A stretch of DNA of 64,000 bases from Bacteroides luti. Its GTDB lineage: Bacteria > Bacteroidota > Bacteroidia > Bacteroidales > Bacteroidaceae. A model generated the notes under the pieces. That model was not told the origin of the DNA. It searched no databases and worked only from the letters and a program-made list of their open reading frames with translations. Below, one piece after another: positions 8,571 through 16,886 of the stretch. A program made the translations under genes and the position numbers. The stretch lies in the NCBI RefSeq assembly GCF_900128905.1, contig NZ_FQTV01000001.1, forward strand, positions 62,001 to 126,000, written 5' to 3'. Within the stretch, counting starts at the first letter, position 1; every line of letters begins with the position of its first letter.

Positions 8571-8990
8571 ATGATTAGTCATCAATGTAAAATAAGAGTA
8601 TTGTATCCTGATACAGATAAAATGGGGTATGTACACCATTCAAATTATGCCCGTTATTGTGAGAAAGCTCGCTGGGAACTTCTTAGAGAGCTGGGAATAA
8701 CATATAAAGAAATAGAAGATTCGGGTATAATGTTACCGGTAGTAGGCATGAGCTTTAAGTATTTAAAGCCTGCAGTATATGATGAATTGCTTTTAATAGA
8801 AACAGAGTTGAAAGAGATAAAGGGTCCTTTAATTAAATTTGTTTATTCCATATTTAATGAGGAGAACGAATTGATTAATAAGGGCGAAACTACTCTTGCA
8901 TTTGTCAATGCAGAGACTCGTAAACCATGTCATCCATCATTATTGCTATTAAAAGCAATAAATGAAAGTCCTATCAGTAAAGACTTATAA
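8571..8990 (+). CDS. Acyl-CoA thioesterase, hotdog fold (YbgC/4HBT family)
   Basis: 139 residues with the family core YPDTDKMGYVHHSNYARYCEKAR, in which Asp at the start of DKMG and the His-rich segment form the 4HBT-type active site. The normal length for a stand-alone hotdog thioesterase. It follows the ATPase operon after 52 bp with no terminator visible, so it may be cotranscribed, but its function looks separate. Confidence 0.9.
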   Translation: MISHQCKIRVLYPDTDKMGYVHHSNYARYCEKARWELLRELGITYKEIEDSGIMLPVVGMSFKYLKPAVYDELLLIETELKEIKGPLIKFVYSIFNEENELINKGETTLAFVNAETRKPCHPSLLLLKAINESPISKDL

Positions 8991-9074
8991 GAAATAAAAG
9001 CAGAAGTTTTTTGTAATAAGTTATATTATCATTTATTTGTTAGTAGAGGGGTCGTTGAGATTCTGTATACTATA

Positions 9075-9179
9075 GCTTCTGGTTCAGTTTGTTAGCCATT
9101 TCTTGTGTATAAATGAACTGGAAGCGATGTTTCTTGTAATTATTAAGTCCGGGAAATAGCGCCTTTATTTTCCGGACTT
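9075..9179 (+). promoter_or_regulatory. Two consecutive RNA hairpins ahead of the C_GCAxxG_C_C gene
   Basis: Hairpin 1: GCTTCTGGTTCAGTTT (9075-9090) with AAATGAACTGGAAGC (9111-9125), paired with two G-U wobbles. Hairpin 2: AAGTCCGGGAAATA (9145-9158) with TATTTTCCGGACTT (9166-9179). The second ends 30 bp before the start codon at 9210. It may be the thioesterase-side terminator or a structured leader. Confidence 0.45.
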
Positions 9180-9209
9180 TGAAATTGTAAAAAGTTTAAA
9201 GTTAGAACA

Positions 9210-9665
9210 ATGGAAGAAAGAATAAATAAAGCTGTAGAGTTATTTAAGAGTGGGTATAATTGCTCACAATCAGTAGTTGCAGCTTTTGCCGATCTATATG
9301 ATCTTACAGACGATCAGGCTTTGCGTGTATCAGCTTCGTTTGGTGGAGGAATTGGTCGTATGAGAGAGACCTGCGGAGCTGCTTGTGGAATGTTTATCCT
9401 TGCGGGACTGGAGAATGGTACAACCATTGCAAAAGACCAAAAGGGAAAAGGAGAAAATTACAAGCTCGTTCAGGACCTGGCGGCTGTGTTCAAGGAACGT
9501 AACGGCTCATTGATTTGTGGAGAGCTGTTGGGGCTAAAGAAAGATCATGCCATCTCATCTGTCCCCGAAGAACGTACAACTACTTATTTTGCAAAGCGCC
9601 CATGTATAAAGATGGTGGAAGGATCTGCCAGAATCTGGGCTGAATATCTTGAATCTCAAAAGTAG
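9210..9665 (+). CDS. C_GCAxxG_C_C family protein
   Basis: 151 residues with the name-giving motif set: YNCSQSV near residue 17, then GGGIGRMRETCGAACGMF (about 46-64), and further Cys at LICGE and RPCIK. The family is thought to be redox active or metal binding in anaerobes; no reaction is established. Single gene followed by a terminator-like hairpin. Confidence 0.92.
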   Translation: MEERINKAVELFKSGYNCSQSVVAAFADLYDLTDDQALRVSASFGGGIGRMRETCGAACGMFILAGLENGTTIAKDQKGKGENYKLVQDLAAVFKERNGSLICGELLGLKKDHAISSVPEERTTTYFAKRPCIKMVEGSARIWAEYLESQK

Positions 9666-9689
9666 ATTTCTTTGAAAAGATAAAATATT

Positions 9690-9724
9690 AAGAGCGAGAT
9701 TCCCTGATTGAGAATCCCTCTCTT
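9690..9724 (+). terminator. Terminator hairpin between convergent genes
   Basis: AAGAGCGAGATTC pairs with GAATCCCTCTCTT with one wobble and one mismatch, 25 bp after the stop of the 9210 gene and 58 bp from the end of the convergent amidase gene. Confidence 0.6.
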
Positions 9725-9781
9725 ATATACTTGTATATAACTATGTTGTAATCTTGCAAGCTTATTTCTATCTATCTTTCA

Positions 9782-10228
9782 TTACTCCCACGTTTCATCG
9801 GCTGTGTTAAAACAGGGGCATTCCTTCACACGCTCAGATGGCTCGATAATGCCGTTATAGTTTTTATCCGGACTCAAATCCCGATGGCCTACTACCTTGC
9901 AGCCGGGAAACTCTTTGAGTAACTTGCTGACCAGGGAGTGTAGTGCTATTTGCTGAGACAGTGTGCGGGTATCTGCCGGTTTGCCATTGGTGTCCAGTCC
10001 GCCTTCGTAGCAGATGCCGAGGGACTTTGCATTGTATCCTCGAGCGTGCGCTCCAACTTCATCGTGGCTCCGCATTGGTTCTACTTTGCCGTTCTTTCGG
10101 ATGTAATAGTGATAGCCCCACGAGCTGAACCCTCTTACCTTGTGAGCCGAATTAATGTCTTGTGCGGTTATATCTCTATCCACTCTCGTTGCCGAGCAAT
10201 GAATTACTATTAAATTTATTTCTCTCAT
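9782..10228 (-). CDS. N-acetylmuramoyl-L-alanine amidase (T7 lysozyme-like)
   Basis: 148 residues, amidase_2/PGRP fold that cuts the lactyl-peptide bond of peptidoglycan using zinc. Zinc-ligand His occur in IVIHCSATR, and in VVGHRDLSPDKNYN, with a typical final Cys further on. No signal peptide, as for phage endolysins that need a partner to cross the membrane. It lies in the small minus-strand cluster with a coiled-coil protein and an HU-like protein that is common in Bacteroides genomes. Confidence 0.93.
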   Translation of the reverse strand: MREINLIVIHCSATRVDRDITAQDINSAHKVRGFSSWGYHYYIRKNGKVEPMRSHDEVGAHARGYNAKSLGICYEGGLDTNGKPADTRTLSQQIALHSLVSKLLKEFPGCKVVGHRDLSPDKNYNGIIEPSERVKECPCFNTADETWE

Positions 10229-10235
10229 TTTGTTT

Positions 10236-10618
10236 TGCCGTAATTTAATTTAAAATGCCGTAATCTTCGTTTTAATTCCCCATTAACAGGGCTTTCTGAA
10301 TCTCTAATTGCCGTAATTTGTATTCCGTTTCCGTTATTAAAATACTAGTGCCGTAATTCCATTCCGGGAATCCTATAAACAAAGGCATTCTGAATCCCTA
10401 AATGCCGTTATTTATATATCGTTCCCGTAATTTATTTACGACTGCCGTAATCTTGATTCTGGAATCCCTATTAACAGGGGTTTCTGAATCTCTAAATGCC
10501 GTAATTTGTATTTTGTTCCCGTAATTTATTTACGACTGCCGTAATCTTGATTCTGGAATCCCTATTAACAGGGTTTTCTAAATCTATAAATGCCGTAATT
10601 CTGTTTTTGGTGCCGTAA
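10236..10618. repeat. 94-bp-period tandem repeat with TGCCGTAA boxes
   Basis: TGCCGTAA/TGCCGTTA boxes start at 10236, 10256, 10309, 10349, 10403, 10443, 10497, 10537, 10591 and 10611. The spacing is 20, 53, 40, 54, 40, 54, 40, 54, 20, giving about 3.5 units of 93-94 bp. Each unit also holds an imperfect stem-loop around CCCTATTAACAGGG. The array fills the gap between the coiled-coil gene and the amidase gene and starts right at the stop codon of the former. No gene is seen within it. Confidence 0.9.
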
Positions 10619-10888
10619 CTATTGCCTGTCCTTGCAACCAACTACTATACATTGCTCTTTAAGAGCAGTATTTAACTGAGCGTTCAACGTAATCATCTCC
10701 TGATACATCAGCTTCACTTTCTCGGAAAGTTCGAAGTAATCCTTTTCAAAGCGGGTTACCTGCTCCATCAGGTAGTCGAACTGACTCTTTACCAGTTCGG
10801 TGAAATCCTGTACCTGCTTGGCATCCTTCTTTTTCAGAAAAGGAAGTACCATTTGCAGAATGTTTATTATGCCATCTAAAATTTTCAT
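10619..10888 (-). CDS. Small protein with hydrophobic N-terminus and coiled coil
   Basis: 89 residues. Residues 1-18 form an amphipathic or membrane helix (ILDGIINILQMVLPFL), followed by a long charged helical region (VKSQFDYLMEQVTRFEKDY) and a short tail with two Cys. I do not recognise the family. The place between an HU-like gene and a T7-type amidase gene suggests a helper of the amidase, such as a membrane anchor, but that is only context. Confidence 0.6.
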   Translation of the reverse strand: MKILDGIINILQMVLPFLKKKDAKQVQDFTELVKSQFDYLMEQVTRFEKDYFELSEKVKLMYQEMITLNAQLNTALKEQCIVVGCKDRQ

Positions 10889-10925
10889 ATTTCTGTTTTT
10901 GTTGATTAATAACTGATTTGAAATA

Positions 10926-11110
10926 GGAGAGGCTGTTCCCTCAATGAATGCCTCTCCGGTTTACCCATTCACTACACTTGCTGTAAGTCACGCTTTTAGG
11001 AAGAGTCCCGGAATTTACCGGATGTTCTTTATCAATGCGGACTTAGAAAAGTACTTGTGTACCAACAGCCTTATTTGCTTATCGCTGTTGGTAACACAGA
11101 GTACTCTTTT
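10926..11110 (-). terminator. Terminator hairpins between the HU-like and coiled-coil genes
   Basis: A long hairpin (11047-11110) pairs CCAACAGC with GCTGTTGG and continues outward through GTGT/ACAC and AGTACT/AGTACT to an A/T-rich base; on the minus strand it starts 20 nt after the HU-like stop and ends in a T-run. A second perfect 8-bp hairpin GGAGAGGC/GCCTCTCC lies at 10926-10957, just before the next start codon, and could be an attenuator. Confidence 0.6.
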
Positions 11111-11129
11111 CCAAAGCTACAGTCTACTG

Positions 11130-11555
11130 CTATCCCACCTCGTTACCACCATTGGTAACCTTTACCGGAAGCTTGGCCACTTGCGTATATGCAAGCGTTT
11201 TTTGCATATTGGTGAGCAACTTACCTGGGCGGAAACTGATTCTGGTTCCGCGAATCATGGAAGATACGAACTCATCTTCGGTAGTGGCACCGTTGCTTCT
11301 CACCCCAATCTGGAAACTACCGAAGTTACCCAGACGAACAATTCTACCCTCGGCCAAAGCCTTTTTCATCGATTCCAAAATTGCTTCCACTGCTGCTGCC
11401 ACATCGGCACGGGTTACGGTGCATCGTCCGTTTACCTCTTCGCAAAGCGAATCAAAATCCATTTCACCATACGCCTGTGCGTGTGCGTAATACTTTCCCG
11501 GTTCCGAAGATTTAGACGGATTCTTTCTCATAACTACTGAATACTTTACACTCAT
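11130..11555 (-). CDS. HU-like DNA-binding protein
   Basis: 141 residues, an HU/IHF-related family typical of Bacteroidetes. The N-terminus is divergent (MSVKYSVVMRKNP); the HU core follows with VTRADVAAAVEAILESMKKALAEGR and VRLGNFGSFQIGVRS, and FRPGKLL is the end of the DNA-binding arm region. The C-terminal tail is extended relative to HU. It belongs to the recurring amidase/HU/DUF4248 cluster; the function of that cluster is not known. A TATCTTTG -7 box lies on the minus strand at 11627-11620. Confidence 0.9.
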   Translation of the reverse strand: MSVKYSVVMRKNPSKSSEPGKYYAHAQAYGEMDFDSLCEEVNGRCTVTRADVAAAVEAILESMKKALAEGRIVRLGNFGSFQIGVRSNGATTEDEFVSSMIRGTRISFRPGKLLTNMQKTLAYTQVAKLPVKVTNGGNEVG

Positions 11556-11773
11556 TTTCTTTACATTTTAGTTGATTAATACTGCGGTAAAGAGCTCTTA
11601 TCCTTTCTTGTTAACACTACAAAGATAGGGCATGGCGGGTGAACGGAAACAGTAGAGTGTATTAGGTGTAATTGGTTTGAATTAATTACAATTATCAGGC
11701 GTTTTATTGCCTTGAAAACTTGTTTAAACGGGCAAAAATTGGTAAATTTACGGTAAGAAAATCAAGAAATAGT

Positions 11774-12004
11774 ATGATAAAAACAGAAGAAGAATTTAAA
11801 ATCCGGGCTTATACCAAGGTAGAACTGGCTTGCCTTTACAATCCGCACATGACTATTCCCGGAGCCTTGCGCATACTTGCCCGCTGGATAGCCGGCAACA
11901 CTCAGCTAACAGCCGAGCTTTGCGCTTTGGAATACAATCATCGTAACCGCATTTATACGCCACGCCAGGTAAAGGCGATAGTAGACTATTTGGGAGAACC
12001 TTAG
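11774..12004 (+). CDS. DUF4248-family protein (1)
   Basis: 76 residues from the ATG at 11774 (an upstream in-frame start at 11720 adds 18 unlike residues). Family pattern: IRAYTKVELACLYNP, then ALRILARWI, and the C-terminal YTPRQVKAIVDYLGEP. It is divergent from the HU-like gene on the other strand. Function is unknown; the family regularly accompanies the HU/amidase cluster in Bacteroides. A second member lies at 19438-19710. Confidence 0.85.
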   Translation: MIKTEEEFKIRAYTKVELACLYNPHMTIPGALRILARWIAGNTQLTAELCALEYNHRNRIYTPRQVKAIVDYLGEP

Positions 12005-12404
12005 AAAGAGAATTCTCGGAATTTATTTTAGGATTAGAAGGAAAGGGGTAGAGTAAGATTAGTTCTCTGAGAGTTCAATTATAAAAAAGATTTCGGATAG
12101 ATTTAAAGAAAAAAGATAGGCCGGTGCTATAGCTTTGGGTAGGCTTCGCTTTTAGTGTAGTTCCTTTTTGGAAAGAGTTCCGCCTTAAAAAAGCATTATA
12201 CTTTAATGTGCTATCGCTAGCTTCCCCTTTTAGAGTATATTCCTTTTAGAGAGTCCTTTTTGGGGATGCCCCAGCTAACTCCCCTTTGCAAAAGTCAATA
12301 AAAAATGAGAGAGAAGAACTTCACAGCCCTTCTCTCTCTAATTCAATTAAACAAAATTTATAAAATTTATCAATTTTATAAATACATAAAAAGAAAAAAA
12401 GATC
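12005..12404. other. Gene-free stretch with degenerate repeats and a terminator
   Basis: No coding frame is convincing. Two related segments begin GTGCTATAGC (12124) and GTGCTATCGC (12208) and both continue to TTTTAG-GT-TA-TTCCTTTT-like text, about 78-84 bp apart. The right part holds the terminator of the minus-strand gene. Confidence 0.5.
12307..12338 (-). terminator. Intrinsic terminator of the zinc-ribbon/TPR gene
   Basis: Perfect 10-bp stem GAGAGAGAAG/CTTCTCTCTC, followed on the minus strand by a T-rich run (12306-12298). Confidence 0.8.
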
Positions 12405-13817
12405 TTATAGAGTACTGTTACTCTTATTCGATATAATAGATGTAATCTTCTGATTACTATTTACCACAGCAGTAACATTCATGCTCGAAGTGTTTGTTTT
12501 AGCAGCATCTTCGCGATCATAAGTTACATCAATAGGGAATGTTACGTGGAAATTACCACTCTCATCCTTAGTTACTTTAAAGCTTGCATCATTAATCTTA
12601 ATGTGCACCTGTTTAATATCCTTAGCATACATCTTCTTAATGTTTGCCTGAATATCACTCTTGCTGGCATTCGAAATACCATAATATTTAGGAGTAACAG
12701 ATTCAAAGAAATCAAGAACAGAACTTTCGTCTTTATTTTCTACGGCAGCGTAGTAATTAGAGAAGAAACTCTTCATGCCCGAGATCTCTTCAGCTGTAGG
12801 AACCGAAGCGGCAATCTTTTCGTTAGCCGACTGAGCTTCGCCAACGTGTGCACCTTCCGGGTGAGCAGCAAGGTATTCGGCAAATGCTTCGGGAGTGTTC
12901 TTTTTGGTAGCTTTTACCCAATCCAGAGAGTCGATGCTGTTTTTAGCCTGATCTACATACATACCCTGAGGGAACTTCTTCAGGTATTGTTCGTAGCTGT
13001 AAACATCGCTAGACGACTGAATTCTGCCCCAGAAATCTGTTTCATCTTTTTGAAGCTTCATAAGCATTTCCTGAGCATCCATAGAGTGAGCACCATCAGG
13101 ATAATCTTCCAGGAACTGATTGTAGCAAGATACGGTATTTGAATCTTTAGCAATTTCCCATGCCTGGTTTTCTTCTTCTGCAGTAAACGATTTGCGAATA
13201 CTCATTGCAGCAACAACAGCAATAGCGATAACTACCAAAACGGAAATAACTGTGATACGAGTCTTACGGCGTGCTTTTGCCCGCTTAATCTCGTTGCTTA
13301 GGTTGAGCAGAGCCTGACTGTTTGGAGCAAACTTCAGCGCTCCATCAATCTCAGCCAATGCTTTTGCATATTCCTTAGCCTGGAACAGCTCTTCAGCCAC
13401 TTTTTGTGAATGATCGCAGATGCCCGATACAATCGCAGCTTCAAGCTTTAAACATTCTGTATTGTTTGGAGCAGCAGAGAGTGCAATGTTAATCTTGTCG
13501 TAAGCAGAAACATACTTCTTTTTCTCGTATAGTTCTTTTGCTTCAAGAAATACCGGACCAATTTTCTCCAATACCTCTTCGCTGGCTTTTATGGCCGGTT
13601 TCTGAGGAGCAGGGCTTGCTTCAACGTTCTTAACTTGCTCTTTAACTTCTTGCAATGGGAAAGCACATTTAGGGCATGTCTCGGTTCCTTTAGGAACTAC
13701 TGCGCCACACTCCGGACAAGGGATAATGTTGCCGGCTATTGCCAATCCGCAATGAGGACAATTTGGGGCTTTGTCAGATACCGACTCGCCGCATTCTGGA
13801 CATTTAATTAAAGCCAT
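12405..13817 (-). CDS. Double zinc-ribbon, TPR and single-membrane-helix protein
   Basis: 470 residues. Two N-terminal zinc ribbons (CPECGESV..CPHCGLAI and CPECGAVV..CPKCAFPL), a linker, TPR-like helices (about 90-180: AKELYEKKKYVSAYDKINIAL and AKEYAKALAEIDGALKF), a membrane helix at about 193-208 (VISVLVVIAIAVVAAMSI), and an outside region with repeated 'W..A...T...F..YL..HPEG' helices and a C-terminal NTF2/DUF4878-like domain. Probably a cytoplasm-sensing, membrane-anchored protein; function unknown. Its promoter is well formed on the minus strand. Confidence 0.75.
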   Translation of the reverse strand: MALIKCPECGESVSDKAPNCPHCGLAIAGNIIPCPECGAVVPKGTETCPKCAFPLQEVKEQVKNVEASPAPQKPAIKASEEVLEKIGPVFLEAKELYEKKKYVSAYDKINIALSAAPNNTECLKLEAAIVSGICDHSQKVAEELFQAKEYAKALAEIDGALKFAPNSQALLNLSNEIKRAKARRKTRITVISVLVVIAIAVVAAMSIRKSFTAEEENQAWEIAKDSNTVSCYNQFLEDYPDGAHSMDAQEMLMKLQKDETDFWGRIQSSSDVYSYEQYLKKFPQGMYVDQAKNSIDSLDWVKATKKNTPEAFAEYLAAHPEGAHVGEAQSANEKIAASVPTAEEISGMKSFFSNYYAAVENKDESSVLDFFESVTPKYYGISNASKSDIQANIKKMYAKDIKQVHIKINDASFKVTKDESGNFHVTFPIDVTYDREDAAKTNTSSMNVTAVVNSNQKITSIISNKSNSTL

Positions 13818-13866
13818 ATTTTTATCGCGTTTTAAATTATAATATTTGCATATTTTTTTCCGGGTG

Positions 13867-13896
13867 CAAATTTATTCATATAATTCCAAATACAAA
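13867..13896 (-). promoter_or_regulatory. Promoter of the zinc-ribbon/TPR gene
   Basis: On the minus strand TTTG (13896-13893) and TAAATTTG (13874-13867) are separated by 18 bp, close to the Bacteroides -33/-7 consensus, about 50 bp ahead of the ATG. Confidence 0.6.
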
Positions 13897-14057
13897 TTAT
13901 TTATATACAAATTATGAATATTTTCAATAGATAAATAGAAAAACAGGTGCTTATGCTGAATTAAGCAAACAAAGATTGCAGGCTGTGGAGAACTAAACGG
14001 GCAGATAAAGTGTTTTTATATAACTATATACTATAAACACTTTTAAATAATTTGACT

Positions 14058-15527
14058 ATGAAAAGAATTCTACTCGCATTACTTTTCACCCTTGCCGCCT
14101 TGTTTGTTTACGGACAAATTAACGACAGTGGAATATTAAGTTTACTAAAAGCCCGGCAGCAGTTAAAAGGGCTCGATAAACAAGAACTTCAGCTGAAACA
14201 AGATCTTAAACTTCTGGAAAAAAGCGTATCTCCACAAAGTCAGACTCTGAGAGATGCAACGACCAAACAAAAGCTCGACAGTGTTGTATTGTTTGGGGTG
14301 AGCAGTGACCCTTCAGGATGGGAAAAAACGTCTAAAGATGAATACATTTACGATTCTGAAGGAAAATGGATAACAGGTATTTATTACAACTGGAATAATG
14401 CCACCAAGGTGTGGGTAAATGAGTCGAAAGACGAATACAAGTATAAGGCCAATGGTAAATGGGATGTAGCTATCAGTTATAAATGGATTTCTGCAACTAG
14501 TAATTGGGAGAATGATGCAAAACAAGCATTTACTTATAATGCCGGCGGATATGCTACCCAAATACTTTTTTATGACTGGAATAACGATATTAAAGAGTGG
14601 GTTAACGACACAAAATTCGATCTGACTTATAACACCGACAATACAGTTAAACAGTTTCTTGTTTCCAGTTGGAGTACTACTGCCAATGATTGGGAAAATA
14701 GTATGAAATATGATTATACTTATACTAATGATAAACTTACGCTAGTGCTTGCCTCCATGTGGGATACCGATACTAGTGACTGGACCACTGCCATGAAATA
14801 TGAATACGAATATGACTCTGGTGGCAAAATTACAAGAACTACATATTCAGTTTCTACCGGTACCAGCTGGATGGCTATGACGAAGTACGAATATACTTAT
14901 GATACCAATAACCGTATTGCAACCGAAACGCGCTCTGACTGGAACATAGTAACTCAGTGGACTTATGCTGAAATGTACGAGTATAAATATGATGCCAATG
15001 GAAATAACACAGAATACTATACTTATAAATGGGAAAATGGCCAGTGGGCGAAGCAGACAAAAGAACTCACTACTTTTGATTTGAATTATACCTACGCCGA
15101 TTTAATATTACCTTCCGGATATTCCGTATTTTTTAGTCCTTATACTTTAGCAACGGTATCGGGAGGTATGAATAAGCCTCTTCAGGATATAGAATATGCC
15201 TGGAATACCGGAACAACTAACTGGGACAATAAATCCAAAACCATTTACTATTATTCAGCAGGACCCGGTACGGGAGTAGTTGAGCAGAAAGCCGATGATG
15301 CATCAGCCATAACAATCTACCCAAATCCTGTTGCCAACGCATTCAACCTGAATACCACTGAAAGTAACGTGCAGATATCTATTTTCGATTTAAGCGGCAG
15401 TCTGCTTCTTTCAAAACAGATATCCGGCAGCGATCCTGTTGATGTAAGCTTCTTGTCGGAAGGCATTTATATGGCTAAGATTGTTACAGAGAAGGCTACT
15501 GTAACCCGTAAGTTCGTAAAAAGATGA
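14058..15527 (+). CDS. Secreted repeat protein with type IX sorting domain
   Basis: 489 residues from the ATG at 14058 (a TTG two codons earlier is less likely). Signal peptide of about 20 residues (LLALLFTLAALFVYG). The middle has seven or eight repeats of about 40 residues with the pattern YEYTYD..G, then W, then W (for example KYDYTYTNDKL and KYEYEYDSGGKI), resembling RHS-like strands. The last 75 residues form a Por secretion-system tail (ITIYPNPVAN, then FDLSGSLLLSKQI, ending VTRKFVKR). Exported and anchored by the type IX system; binding target unknown. A terminator follows. Confidence 0.88.
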   Translation: MKRILLALLFTLAALFVYGQINDSGILSLLKARQQLKGLDKQELQLKQDLKLLEKSVSPQSQTLRDATTKQKLDSVVLFGVSSDPSGWEKTSKDEYIYDSEGKWITGIYYNWNNATKVWVNESKDEYKYKANGKWDVAISYKWISATSNWENDAKQAFTYNAGGYATQILFYDWNNDIKEWVNDTKFDLTYNTDNTVKQFLVSSWSTTANDWENSMKYDYTYTNDKLTLVLASMWDTDTSDWTTAMKYEYEYDSGGKITRTTYSVSTGTSWMAMTKYEYTYDTNNRIATETRSDWNIVTQWTYAEMYEYKYDANGNNTEYYTYKWENGQWAKQTKELTTFDLNYTYADLILPSGYSVFFSPYTLATVSGGMNKPLQDIEYAWNTGTTNWDNKSKTIYYYSAGPGTGVVEQKADDASAITIYPNPVANAFNLNTTESNVQISIFDLSGSLLLSKQISGSDPVDVSFLSEGIYMAKIVTEKATVTRKFVKR

Positions 15528-15567
15528 TGTGCGTTTAGTAAATACTTTTTTTCATTTTTAGACTATG

Positions 15568-15607
15568 AAGGGGGAAGGAGAGCACGGCGGTTCTTTGCTT
15601 CCCCCTT
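15568..15607 (+). terminator. Terminator after the T9SS cargo gene
   Basis: AAGGGGGAAG pairs perfectly with CTTCCCCCTT, followed by TT, 41 bp after the stop codon. Confidence 0.75.
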
Positions 15608-15758
15608 TTGGCTACGGTAGGCGGCTGCGGCCTCTTAAAAGAGCATTTTGTAACACAATAGTAACATAAATGTATTTAAAGTGTAATTGATACGAAATAA
15701 CTATGAAATCTGTTTGAGGTTAATTTGCAATATCAAAAAAATAACAAAACAATTGAAG

Positions 15759-16568
15759 ATGAAAAAGATTTTTTTAGCAATAGCATTAATCAGTGTAATG
15801 GCTCAGGGAGCATTTGCACAACGAGTTAAGGGAAGTGATACAGTGTTACCGGTAGCTCAGAAATGGGCAGAGAACTATAACGCTACCAAAGGCGCAAAAG
15901 TAACAGTAACCGGAGGTGGTAGTGGTGTAGGTATTTCGGCATTGCTTGCAGGAAGTACAGATCTTGCTTCTGCTTCACGTAAGGTAAAATTCGACGAGAA
16001 ACTTAAATTTAAAAGCGCCGGTAAGGTGCTTGTAGAGAAAGTTATTGCTTATGATGCCCTGGCTGTAGTTGTAAATCCTAGCAATAAAGTAAGTCAGCTT
16101 ACCCGCGAGCAGTTAGAAGGTATCTTTACCGGTAAAATAACCAACTGGAAACAAGTAGGAGGTGCCAATATGCCTATTATTGCATACTCAAGAGAAACCA
16201 GCTCGGGTACTTACGAGTTCTTCAAGGAACACATCTTAAATAACAAAAACTACAAGAAAGATGTCCTGTCAATGCCTGCAACCGGAGCAATTATTCAGTC
16301 GGTAAGTCAGACAAAAGGTGCCATTGGTTATGTAGGCCTGGCTTATGTTTCCAAAAACGTAAAAGCTCTAAAGGTATCTTATGACGGAAAGAAGTTTGTT
16401 GCACCAACTGTAGCAAATGCAAAGAACAAATCATATCCGGTGGTTCGTCCGCTATTCATGTACTACATCAAGAAAGACGAAGCCAAAGTAACTCCATTCC
16501 TTAATTTTGGACTATCTCCTAAAGGTCAGAAGATGGTAGATCAAGTAGGATACATTTCAGCGAAGTAA
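15759..16568 (+). CDS. pstS: Phosphate ABC transporter substrate-binding protein (PstS-like)
   Basis: 269 residues from the ATG at 15759; the open frame begins at 15687 but the signal peptide MKKIFLAIALISVMAQGAFAQ starts here. PstS family motifs: RVKGSDTVLPVAQKWAENY, GGGSGVGISALLAGSTDLA and SRETSSGTYEFF, which carry the phosphate-binding Ser, Asp and Arg. The signal ends AFAQ, with no lipobox. No PstC, PstA, PstB or PhoU genes lie next to it, and a strong terminator follows, so this copy stands alone. Confidence 0.92.
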   Translation: MKKIFLAIALISVMAQGAFAQRVKGSDTVLPVAQKWAENYNATKGAKVTVTGGGSGVGISALLAGSTDLASASRKVKFDEKLKFKSAGKVLVEKVIAYDALAVVVNPSNKVSQLTREQLEGIFTGKITNWKQVGGANMPIIAYSRETSSGTYEFFKEHILNNKNYKKDVLSMPATGAIIQSVSQTKGAIGYVGLAYVSKNVKALKVSYDGKKFVAPTVANAKNKSYPVVRPLFMYYIKKDEAKVTPFLNFGLSPKGQKMVDQVGYISAK

Positions 16569-16600
16569 TATTCTCCAATATAATATAGTTTGATAGTAAT

Positions 16601-16630
16601 AGAAAAGCAGGGATCTTTCCCTGCTTTTCT
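16601..16630 (+). terminator. Terminator after pstS
   Basis: Perfect 13-bp stem AGAAAAGCAGGGA/TCCCTGCTTTTCT with a 4-nt loop, 32 bp after the stop codon. Confidence 0.9.
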
Positions 16631-16886
16631 GCGTTAGATACTGTTTGATCTAACGGCTTTGTACTGGTTAGGTAATTACTATGTCAGATGCCTGAATGCA
16701 CGCCTCAGTCCTTTATTGGAAACCTCTTTAACAGTTGGTTTGAAAGACTATTCAGGCATATTTATTTTAGTTGAATAGTATTGTTGGTCGAAAGGTAGGT
16801 GTTGTATTTTCCCCCATCTGATTGATATTGCATTTATTTTGAAGTTGTATAACTTTTGATTTACTATTATTAAACTCACTGCCTGT
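16631..16886. other. Gene-free stretch with inverted repeats
   Basis: CGTTAGAT/ATCTAACG forms a perfect inverted repeat at 16632-16655, and TGCCTGAAT/ATTCAGGCA lies at 16689 and 16750 as a 9-bp inverted repeat 52 bp apart. No coding frame is seen. One or both may be transcription stops for dnaB on the minus strand. Confidence 0.4.

Noticed and set aside
10236-10618. CRISPR array
   Set aside because: Units are nearly alike over their whole length; there are no unique spacers of uniform size, and no cas genes.
10944-11540. Plus-strand frame of 198 codons opposite the HU-like gene
   Set aside because: The minus-strand product has the HU core; the plus-strand frame has no family pattern.
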